Source of the DNA: Artemia franciscana
Lineage: Eukaryota; Arthropoda; Branchiopoda; Anostraca; Artemiidae
Reading direction: 5' to 3'
DNA: 64,000 bases
NCBI RefSeq assembly: GCF_032884065.1
Contig: NC_088873.1
Coordinates: 23,487,558 to 23,551,557, forward strand
The position numbers and the translations under genes were made by a program. A model generated the notes under the pieces. It was not told the origin of the DNA. It worked only from the letters and a program-made list of their open reading frames with translations, and did no database searches. Below, piece by piece: positions 10,711-22,700 of the stretch (position 1 is its first letter; every line of letters begins with the position of its first letter).

Positions 10711-13700
10711 GTATTTGTGTCTCTTGGATAACTTTATTAATCATATACACTGTATGCTTCCATAGTTTAATTCCCAAAAACCATAACAAATAATGACAAA
10801 GGAGAAATGCCTCTGTTTGGGCCTGTATTCATCTTCTCTTCTTTTATTGCTTTACCAAGACTTCTTGCTAGTTTTTGAACAGGAAATTAAGACCTAATCT
10901 TTGGGCCAATTCTTTCTTGTCCAGAAAACGACTAACTCAACAATTGACTTTTTGTTAGGTTAATTTTCCCATGGTGTTTGCATCTATCAAACAAGTTCGT
11001 GGTAACGAACTGTAGTAAGGAGCGACCCGGCTCAATAGTGACCGAAACTCTAAAAAATGGAATTTTAATACCAATAGTTGCATCAAAAGAATCGCATTTT
11101 AATGCTGATTTTAAATATATAAGTTTCTTCAAGATTAATCTTACCCGTCAAAAGTTACGAGCCTGAGGAAATTTGCCTCATTTTAGAAAATAGGGAGGAA
11201 CATCGACTAAAAGTCATACAATCTTAACGAAAATCACACCATCAGATTCAGCGTATCAGAGACCCTACTGTAGAAGTTTCAAGCTCCTATCTACAAAAAA
11301 TGTGTAATTTCGCATTTTTTGCCAGGACAAAGATCACGGATGCGTGTTTATTTGTTGTTGTTTTTTTTCTTCTCATGGGTCATCGTATCGGCCAAGTGGT
11401 CCTAGACTGTCGCGAGAGGGCTCATTCTAACGGAAATTAGAAGTTCCTTTTTAAGTGACCAAAAAAATTGGAGGGTGCCTAGGCCCCCTCCCACGCTAAT
11501 TTTTTTCCCAAAGTCACTGGATCAAAATTCTGAGATAGCCATTTTATTCACCATAGTCGAAAAACCTAATAACTATGTCTTTGGGGATGACTCACTCCCC
11601 CACAGTTTCCGTGGGAGAGGCTGCAAGTTACAAACTTTGACCTGTGTTTACATATAGTAATGGTTATTGGGAAGTGTACAGACGTTTTCAGGGGGATTTT
11701 TTTGGTTGGGTGGGGGAGATAAGTTGAGGGGGAGGGGTCACGTGGGAGGATCTTTCCATGGAGGAATTTGTCATGGGGGAAGAGAATTTCAATAAAGGGG
11801 GCGCAGGATTTTCTAGCATTATTTAAAAAAAAGAAAAATAAATATGAAAAGTTTTTTTAACTGGCCCTTTTTGGAGCAGCATTAAAACTTAAAATGAACA
11901 GAAATTATTACGCATATGAGGGGTTTACCTCCTCGTTATACCTCGCTCTTTACGCTAAAGTATTTTTAGTAATTTTAACTATTCATTCTACGGCCTTTGT
12001 GATTCAGGGGTCATTCTTAAGGAATTGGGACAAAATTTAAACTTTAGTGTAAAGAGCGAGGTATTGACGAGGGGGTGAACCCCCTCATATACGCAATAAA
12101 AATATACGAATATAGAAGTTCGTTACGTAAGTTAATTCGTAAGTTACGTATATTTTTTACTAATGAAAACGTTCGTAAAAATTAAAAGTTCTAGTTGCCT
12201 TTTTAAGTAATCAAAAAATTGGAGGGTAACTAGGCCTCCTCCCTCGTTTTTTTTCTCAAAATCTTCCGATTAAAACTATGAAAAAGCCATTTAGCCAAAA
12301 AAAAAAAATTAAAATGCAAATTTCGTTTTAATTATTTATGTGCGGAGAGCCAAGATCAAAACATGCATTAATTCAAAAACGTCCAGAAATTAAATTTAAA
12401 AAAAAAGTTTTTTTAACTGAAAGTAAGGAGTGACATTAAAACTTAAAACGACAGAAATTACTACATATATGAAAGGGGCTGTTCCCTCCTCAACGCCCCA
12501 CTCTTTACGCTAGTTTTTTACTGTTTAAAAAGTAGAGTTGAAAAAAAGAGTCAAACTTTAGCGTAAAGAGCGGGGAGTTGAGGAGGGAACAGCCCCTTTC
12601 ATATATAAAGTAATTTCTGTTGGTTTTAAGTTTCAATGTCGCTCCTTAGAATCCCAAGGCGTGCATATTGTATTCGTATTTTACGAATATATAAAATCCG
12701 CCGTAATTTTGCGTCAAGGTTGTTGCCATTTTTGTGCTCACTTGGAAGCGTACTAAATGCCATATTTTACTCAACTTTGCTGTAGAATAGAGAAATTACT
12801 CCTTTCTTAGATTTTGAAAAAATGCCTTTTTGTTTTTCCATTGGAAAATACCTTTTTCAGTATTTTCATTGAAAGAAAAGTCAAATTAATTGTTTGATCT
12901 TAAAAAAAGATTTTGCCTCCCTCTTACATTTTTGGAAATTGATGTCCCTATCTGAAATCAAAACAAATTCTCTAAAAAAAAGAACGCTTTTAGTTGAATC
13001 CGTCGCATGCGGTGTTCGGTAAGCGACGTTGGTGCTCTTTCGACAGGCGACGGTGGCAAAACTGCTAGATACCTCGTTTCTGGCTTATACTTGTTTGAAT
13101 TGTAATATCCGCTCGCATGATCTACGCTCAACCTAGTAAATTCAAACTGCAGTTATTCAAAACGTTTTATGCTATATTTTTAGTGTTTCATTTTGTAACT
13201 ATTTATCACTCCCCAAGTGAAAACGGAACCAAAATATGTCAACAATATTTGCCAATGGTTTCTTTTAGATATCTGTATACGATCTGGGAGACTGATAATA
13301 GGGTCTTGCAATTTTGCAGTTGGTAACTGTTAAACATTCAGAAAATTACAAAGGAATGAGTCTTAATCTATGCAAGAGGTGTTTCTATCTTATTCAACTA
13401 TGAATTTTGAATAAAATTACAAATTGATAAATATTTATAAAACGGTTTTTAATAATTAATATGAACTTATTTTCAAAATCAGGTATAGTTTTTAATAGAC
13501 CATTACCAATTCGAAATCATGATTCGGTTTTGGAGTAATCGAGTATAAACGGCAGTATCTCTTCTGCATATTAAGGTTTTTATTTTTAAAGTATTATCTA
13601 TGACTATGAATATTCTCTAGTGGAGTTTAAGTGTCGAGGTCATTACTACATTTTTCATGCTGCGTCGATGTTGTTTAATAGGCTATCAATATTCTGACTA

Positions 13701-16700
13701 CTCAAGAAACAACTTTAAATTTTGGAAAATAAATTATCATTTTGTCTCTCCAACTGAAAATGGAGCAAGATTTGCGATATTTTGGGTTACCATATTTGGT
13801 AGCAATGCTCTTTAGGTAATTTTACATAAGATAGTTAAAATTTATTATGTGCAGCAAATAAATTGTTCACTCAATTAGTGAAGCGTCAGGGAAGTAGCAC
13901 ACTGGGACTGAGTGATTTTTTGTAAGTCAAATGGATAGAGATCAGCTTTATCTTAATCACATCTTTGTAACAACAAATAAAATAATATTAAACATGATGT
14001 TATTTGCCTCTCAGACAGGAGTAGTAATGATAAACATTATTCATTATTAAAGATTATTCAACCTGCCTGCTGTCTTTGTGACAATTTTATAATCCTTATT
14101 GTTTTTAGTATTTTGAGAAACTATATTAATTTCCCTGTCAAGTCGCTTGACATCGAAGTTTAGAAGTAATTTAATACCAGGCATGTACAGAGATCTATCT
14201 TGGGACAGGGGGGAAGGAATGAGAGATGCATTTATGAAAATGTCTGGCGATGTCAGCATTATGTAGAGACTAAAAAGAACAGTGAGAATTTGAAAAGAGG
14301 TGGCTTGGCTTAGATGCCACCCTTGATATAGGTCAGCGTGGTGCCTAATATCAATTGAAGATTTAGCTCTAGGGATTTTTCAATGTTATGCTGTACTTCT
14401 GGTTCAAATCCACGTGTATTCATGGAATAACTTTATATTCCACTACTTATGCTTAAATGTGTGTATGTTGCTGTTTTCAGCTTCAGTTTACAACTGAAAT
14501 GTAATTTCAGGTATAGATGGAGGTGTAACTACGAATAAAAAAAATGAATATGGAGTTAAAGAGTGAAATAATTTACCAGGTCTTAGGCTTGAATTTAGAA
14601 ATAGTTAAGCTTTAATAAAAAGATCGACGGTTTGTGACTATTTATTAAGTCTTTGCATTTGTAGACAAGGAATCAGTTTTGTTACATACATCTGTGAATG
14701 CTCCAAGTTTTTACCGTATCTTCTTGAGGAGTTCCGGAAAAACCGTGGCAATGTGGTTGAGCAGACAATCAAAAACTGGGCTCAGCTTGTTGATACCTAC
14801 GATATTATAGTTGACTGTAGCGGAATAAGGGCTCGAGACTTGGCTGGTGATCGATCCGTGGCTCCAAAAAGAGGCCAGGTAATGCGTGTAACGGCTCCCT
14901 GGATCAAAGCTGTGATTCTAGATGATTCTGATGATGGAAATTATGTAATCCCTAAGTAAGTAGACAAATAGTTTTTTTATAGCATGCATTTATAAACAGT
15001 ACACAGTACTTAGTTTTATGAATTGTATATCTTCGTATCATAAGCTAAACGTTGTATCTGACACTTTATCTTAAGCTGAACTATAGGAAACATATAATGT
15101 TTTTTTTCTGTAAGCATTTATGCATTGATCGTGTATGCAGAGGAGAATTTGATTCGTACGAAGCAAGGTAGACGTTACGCGCACGGCTGTATCCAGAGGC
15201 GATGAGTTGCAGGATTAGACCCCCTCTCCTAAATTTTTGTCCGACTTTCAAAAACTGAAAAAAATGCATATCAACAAAATTTTAATGCTTTTGAATTTTC
15301 TTTTGTGCCCCCCACCTGAACGAAAATCATGGATACCCGATTTGTTCTATGATTAGGGAAAAGAAAGAAGCTATCACTTTATGTACTATATTAAATTAAA
15401 AAAACAGAAAAGTTTTTTCTACTGAATGTAAGGAGCTACATCAAAACTTAAACGAGCAGAAATTATTCCTTGTGAGGTGGGCTGCCCCCTCCTCAGTACC
15501 GCTCTCTTAACGCTAAAGTCTTTAAGGCCTTGCGCACTTCCAGAAATTATACTCTCAGTTCAATTCTTTTTCAATCGCGGCAAATCACAGAAACACTCAA
15601 GGTTATTAGATTTCACTGCCGTCATTAAACTCAAGGGGTTTCTCACTGAAAATTACGATTATTGTATTGTCATGCTTCGTAATTTGGCAAGTAAATAGGA
15701 ATATTTATTTGCAAAAGAACTATTATTCGAGGAGAAAATTAGAGAAATTATTATTCCAGATTTTTTGGGGGGAGGAGAGGGGTTCAACTCTTACGAAAGA
15801 AATACCAGGAAAACACGGGAAAATTAAACATTTCACTGAGAAAATTAAGCATTTTACAAAGTTAAGGTGGGTGAATCCCTCCCCTGCGTGTGTGCCTGTG
15901 GTCTGGTCATTATTAGTTATTTATGCTGACTTATTATTTATTATTTTAATGCTGACTTTAAATATATCAGTTTTACCTATCTAAAATTACGAGTCTAAGA
16001 AAAATTGCCTTATTTTAGAAAATAGAGGGAAACACCCGCTACAAGTAATAAAACCAAATTTACACCCATCCGATTCAACATATCAGGGATCCCTACTGTG
16101 GAAGTTTCAAGCTCCTATCTGCAAAAATGTGGATTTGTTTTTCCAGGGATGATCTTATCGAACCAGTTGTCCTAGAATGTTGCGAGCGGGCTCATTTCAA
16201 CGGAAATGAAGTTATATATAAGTGAATTATATATAAAAATGAAGTATATAGTACCCTTTTTAAGCGATCCAAAAAAATTGGAGGGTGCCTAGGCCCCCTC
16301 CCGTGCTAATTATTTTCCCACAGTCACCGGATCAAAATTATGAGGTAGCCATTTTATTCAGCATAGTCGAAAAACCTTATAACAATGTCTTTGTGGACGA
16401 CTTAGTCCACCAGAATCCCCGTGGAAGGGGCTACAAGTTACAAACTTTGATCAGTGTTTATATAGTAATGGTTATTGGGAAGTGTACAGACGTTTTCAGG
16501 GGGATTTTTGGCTGGGGGGAGGGGCTGAGAACATGGGGTTATGTTGGAGGAACTTCCCCATGGAGGAATTTGTCATGGGGGAAGAAAATTTCCATGAAGG
16601 GAGCGCAGGATTTTCTAGCATTATTTAAAAATAAAACATTACAAAAATAAATATGAAACAGTTTTTTCAACAGAAAGTAAGGAGCAGCATTTTAATTTAA

Positions 16701-19700
16701 AACTAACAGAATACAGAAGTTCGTTACGTAAGCTAACTCGTAAGTTACGTATATCTTTTACTAGCAAAAATGTTCGTAAAAAATTAAGTTCTAGTTGCCT
16801 TTTTAAGTAACCAAAACATTGGAGGGCAACTAAGCCTCTTCCCCCGCTCCTTTTTTCTTAAAGTGATTCGGTCAAAACTATGAGAAAGTCATATAAATAT
16901 GCAAATTTCGTTTTAATTATTCATCTGTGGAGAGCCAAAATCAAACATGCATTAGTTCAAAAACGTTCAGAAATTAAATAAAAAAGACATGTTTTTAACT
17001 GAAAGTAAGGAGCAACATTCAAACTTAAAACGAACGTAAATTACTTCGTATATGAAAGGGGCTGCTCCCTCCTCAACTCCCCGCTCTTTACGCTAAAGTT
17101 TGACTCTTTCTCTCAACTCTACTTTTTAAAACAGTAAAAAACTTTAGCGTAAAGAGCGGGGCGTTGAGGACGGAGCAGCCCCTTTCATATACAAAGTAAT
17201 TTCTGTTTGTTTAAGTTTTAATGTCGCTCCTTACTTTCAGTTAAAAAAACTTGTTTTTTTTATTTAGTTTATCCATACGGGTTCATTAAAAAATATTCTA
17301 AAGTTCGAGTGTTGCTTGAGTATTTGTATATCTGAATTTGTATTCGGATAAGACTATAATGACACATGATAACTACCCATACCTAGCACAGTTGGATTTA
17401 TATAAACGGTTCTCGTATCTCCATACTTCTTGGCAACCTTCTGTCGACAATTTCTGGTAACAGTGCCTCAAAATAAAAATTTTGTAGATTGGGCAGCATT
17501 TTGTTAGATCAGAATTCTCGGTCACGACCAATCTTTTCATAATATAATTCTTCTTCCCCTAAAAATATTACAAAGTATACAAAATCAATGTCACAACATT
17601 CCAATTGCATTTGAATTTGGTAATAGTAGTCATCTGTTCTTTTCAGCTTTATATCACTATTAACTTTCTTTTCAAGACATGTATTTTTTTTAAGCGCTAT
17701 CCACTCTTCCAATGTAAGCCCTTTTGCTGTCAAAGGGCACTTTACCCCCAAAAGAGCCTTCTCACCCGAAGGAAAAATTGCTATCCCGTCCGGACTGGCC
17801 CCTAGAAACCCATATTCCTTGTGAATGAGCAGAGTTCACTTGTGAAGCCCAGCAGAGTTCACAATGCAACCCGTTCTCTTTGCAAAAGCTGCAATAGCTA
17901 CAGGCTCATACATCTGACCATGCTCCATTGCCTTTGTTTGGCGGTTTCTGGGATACAGCAGCTGCCGAACTAATGAACCCACAGTCTTCAACCGCCTTTT
18001 ACAAACAGCACCAGCTACGGAAGCTGTAATTCTGTTTTTTCTGTATTCTATCCAGTTATTATCGATAGAGTTTCTCTGAAGCCTTGTGGGTTTTTCGATA
18101 CTGAGGATTTCCGTTGCAGTACATTGGAGACGGGTCAAAAAATCTGGTTTTTCAATTTCGAGCGCACTGCAATCAAGATCCGGAGCGGTTGCGTTCGAGC
18201 CGTAGTTTTTGTCTGCTCCGTTTGGCTCCCTGATTTCTTTTGAAGGGAGTTTGGTGGAAGTATTAGTGAAAATGCGCTTTCTAGCGGACAGTTTTTTACG
18301 TCGAGCAGTAGTCATGGCCCACTGCTGTGCAAGTTTTTTCAACTGCCTACTTGGTGTAGATCCTACAGTTCTTCGAAATATTTCAAGGCGAGCTGAGTGA
18401 CCTTTCGTAAATCGGATTCCTGCTGCTTTAACACGGGTGGTATATCGCGCACTTTGGCTAACCATGATGTTTTTGCCACCTATAAGCCTTGCAACTATGC
18501 TCATAAAATATTCTGCCAGGCTGCTCGTGTTATTTCCTATCAGTAGACGAGCCCTTCTGGTCAGCGTATCAAAGGCTGAATACACATGGCTGAGAAAGAT
18601 GTTGCTAGGGGTGTCTGTAGGACAAAATCTATGGTCGCCACGGAAAAAATGCAGAGGAATTGCCTTCAGCGCACTGATGAGATCCTTTACGCTTTTCTTC
18701 TCTGTGGTGGTACATGCATTGTATTTCTGGCAAAATCACACATTTTCTTTATTATTGCGGCACTAAGAAATCTTCTGCATTCGGCATTTTTATGCTGCTT
18801 CTTATATAGTCTGTTTTTCAAGCATTTGCACGCATGATTAGCACACTCAATTTTTTCTACATTTCTGCCATATGGTACCCTTGCTATAATTTCAGAATGG
18901 GTACTCGAATCGCCGTCGGCAACAAATCGAGCATATCTTAGATTGTGCATGGATGTTGCTATTCGGAATGCGTCAACTAATATATCTGACTCCATACCTG
19001 TACTAGGCCCCTGCCAGTTCATAAAACATGTATGTTCAGGAACAGATCTATTTACTTGATGCCTGTATTTCACGCACGTACAGCAATATCTGTTCCTAAT
19101 TCCTAGATTTAAGAGTTTCTTCTAATAGAAACCTATCACCACTCCACAGCCTGAGAGTGCGCGATACCTATTCCCGTAACTTTGTGTACACCAGCTTCCA
19201 TAATCTATAACACATATCTCTACATCTCCATTTGGGTGAATTTTCTCACCTGCTTCCAATGCCATCCTTCGCTCGGTTTTCCCATTTTCGATAAGATAGT
19301 CATAGAGAACTTTTTCCAATTCTACGCAAATTTCTTTCTCAAATTTCGTAGACTTTTTGAGACGGGGTATTTATTCCAATGGTAGAGGAAAGTTCTTGAA
19401 CCTGGGCGTGAGGCATTCCGCCATTTATTGCACCAACCACTACCTCTTTGTTGACACTTACTGTTCCTGTTTCTGTTTTGTATTTCTTTCTGATAGTATT
19501 CACACTATCAAAATCAGTCCTTTTCCGTTTTTTGACTACGGTTTTCTTTGAGTCTGTTTTTTTAAGCCTTCGAGGAGCAAGGGGCTTTTCTGTGTGAATT
19601 GTGGCTTCCTCATGACATGATTCGCATTTGAAGACGAGTCTTGTGCGCAATCCAGCTCTATATTCTCTAGAAAACATCATATTTGAAACCAAATTGATGT

Positions 19701-22700
19701 CTTGGCACCTGTAAATAAAATGCTAATTGGTTGTGAGGAAGTAAAATAATAAAGTAGCGGCTTTATTGTTTTGGTAGAAAGGAAAGTGCTATAGCTTCAA
19801 AAAGGATAGGTAGTATGTAGAGTAGTGAGCGATGTAGGGTAATTAAAATATGAAATAAAATATAAAATATAGCTAGAAATGGGTGAGAAGTGGAAATTAT
19901 ACGATCTAACCGAAAGTTTGTTGTATTTCATTGTCAGATTAAACCACCCAATTTTATATATGTATGTAACCAAGCCAAAAACTGTCCTGAAACTACCAAT
20001 CAGGAAAGCCAAGTATTTCAAAACTTTACAAAATCCTTTGGGGCATGACAGGAAATGCCCTCTGAATCGACCCGTGTCGATTTACCAAATTCCAAGGAAA
20101 ACTACTAACCGAATTCCAAGAAAAATCAAGTCTCACTTGACTCCCTAAAATCAAATTCAAAGTAAAAATCCGTGCCCCAAATTCAGTTGCATCTCAACCA
20201 TCATTTACATTTTTATTCGAGTAATCCACACAGTTCTTATTAGTACGATTAAAAATACCAATATGCTTTTATGAGTTAGGAGGATCAAATTAGCTCGTTT
20301 GTTTCTCAAATCCTTTAAAGCCTTTGCAGACATTCTTTCAGAACCTTTATCCGTACTTTTTAATGATTAAATAAAAAACAAGTTTTTTAAATGAAAGTAA
20401 GGAGCAACATTAAAACTTAGAACGAACAGAAATTATCCCGTATATGAAAGAGGCTGTTTCCTCCTCAACGCCCCGCTCTTTACCCTAAAGTTTGACTCTT
20501 TCTCTCAACTCTACTTTTTAATACTGTAAAAACTTTAGCGTAAAGAGCGGGGCGTTGAGGAGGGAACAGCCCCTTTCATATACGAGGTAATTTCTGTTCA
20601 GTTTTAAGCTTTAATGTTACTCCTTCCTTTCATTTAAAAAAAATCGTTTTTTTTATTTAATTTCTGAACGTTTTTTAGTTAATCCATGTTTTGATTTCGG
20701 CTCTCCGCAGATGAATAATTAAAACGAAATTTGCATTTTTATTTTTTTCGCTAAACGGCTTTCTCATAGTTTTGATCGAACGATTTTGAGAAAAATGAGC
20801 GGGGAAGGAGGCCCAGCTGCTCTCCAATTTTTTGTTACTTAAAAAGGCAACTAGAGCTTTTAGTTTTTTACGATGGTTTTCATTAGTAAAGATATACGTA
20901 ACTTACAAATTAGCTTACCTAACGAACTTCTATATTCGCAGGTATCTATTACGTATATAAGGGGGGTTCGCCCACTTGTCAATACCTCGCTCATTACACT
21001 AAAGCTTAAATTTTGTCCTAAATCCTTAAGAATGACCCCTGAGTCACAAAGGCCGTAGAATAAATAGTTGAAATTACTAAAAATACTTTAGCGTAAAGAG
21101 TGAGGGATTAGGAGGAAATTAACCCCTTATATGTGTAATATTTTTTGTTCGTTTTAAGTTTTACCGCTGGTCCTTACTTTCAGTTGAAAACACTTTTTCA
21201 TATTTATTTTTTCATTGTTATTTTTTTAAATAATGCTAGAAAATCCTGTCCCCCCCCCTTCATGGAAATTTTCTTCCCCCATGAGAAATTCCTCCATGGA
21301 AAGTCTCCCCCACATAACCCCCTCTTCTCATCCCCTCCTCCCAACCAAAAGATCCCCCTGAAAATGTCTGTACACTTCTCAATAATCATTACTATGTGCA
21401 AACACTGGTCAAAGTTTTTAACTTGCAGCTGCTCCCACGGGGACTTTGGGGGAGTAAGTCGTCCTGAAAGACATAGTTATAAGGTTTTTCAACTATGCTG
21501 AATAAAATGGCTATATCAGGATTTTGATCGGACGACGTTTGGAAAAAATGAGCGTGGGAGGGGGCCTAGGTGCCCTCCAATTTTTTTGGTCACTTAGAAA
21601 GGGCGCTAGAACTTTCATTTCCATTCGAATGTCGACCACTGGGTCGATACAATCACCCTTGTAAAAAAAAAAATAAACACGCATCTGGGATTTGTGTTTT
21701 GGCAAAATATACAAAATTCTACATTCTTGTAGATAGGAGCTTGAAACTTGTACAATAAGGTTCTCTGATACGCTGAATCTGATGGTGTTATTTTCTTTAA
21801 GATTAAATGACTTTTAGGGGGGTTCCCCCATTTTATAAAATAAGGTAAATTTTCTCAGGCTTGTAACTTTTGATGGGTAAGACTAAACTTGATGATGAAA
21901 CTCACATATTTAAAATCAGCATAAAAGTGCGATTCTTGAGATGTAACTCTTGATATCAAAATTCTGTTTTTTAGAGTTTTGGTTACTATTGAGCCGGGTC
22001 GCTCCTTACTACAGTTCGTTACCACGAACTGTTTGAAATTACCTCTACTGGTAAGTTCGCTTTATGTTGGAAATAAAATGAAAAAAAGAAGTTTTTTAAC
22101 TGAAAGTAAGGAGCGACATTAACGAACAGAAATTACTCCGTATATCAAAGGGGCTTTTCCATCCTCAACACCTTGCTCTTTACGCTAAAGTTTGACTCTT
22201 TTTCTCAAGTTTACTTTTTAAAACAGTAAAAAACTTTAGCGTAAAGAGCGGGGCGTTGAGAAGGGAAAAACCCTTTTAATATACAGAGTAATTTCTGCTT
22301 GTTTTAAGTTTTAATGTCGCTCCTTACTTTCAGTTAAAAAACTTGTTTTTTTTTCATTTTATTTCTGAACGTTTTTGGATTAAGAATACATTTTTTTTCT
22401 GTTTTTTTTTCTGTTTCTCTGTTTGCCATTCTGGCATGTCCAATGAATTGTGGGACAGAATAGAGGCAGTTCAAAAAACATGTCTAAGAATCATTTTCAA
22501 ACAGGGTAATGGGCCTTACATTTCCCTTCTTCGGAGAGCAAATCTAGTCACCCTTAAGGAAATGAGAGTACAAATTTCCTTATTATTTTGCCAACAATAC
22601 CGTGCATAACCCTTGTACTACTTCTCTTTTCCCTAGTGAACATTTACCCACCCGGCACGTCAGGGGCGGATCTAGGATTTTTTTTTTTGGGGGGGGGGGT

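Larger units (their letters stand above)
10987..12650 (+). repeat. Hairpin-rich repeat family, copy A (+ orientation)
   Basis: About 1.65 kb. It starts with a small palindrome around TTCGTGGTAACGAA, followed by GTAGTAAGGAGCGACCCGGC, a GC-richer module around GGAGGGTGCCTAGGCCCCCT, then two large inverted repeats: hairpin 1 at about 11855-12110 and hairpin 2 at about 12403-12648. Between them lies a second GGAGGGTAACTAGGCC-like module. Related copies occur at 15940-17260 (+), 20380-22035 (-) and 32301-33895 (-). ORFs inside are short and appear in other copies only as repeat translations, so this is a nonautonomous repeat. Its class is unknown. Confidence 0.85.

Noticed and set aside
10978-11166. 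ORF translating the start of repeat copy A
   Set aside because: The same peptide appears on the other strand and in copies C and D as a by-product of the repeat; no codon-like conservation and stops in other copies.
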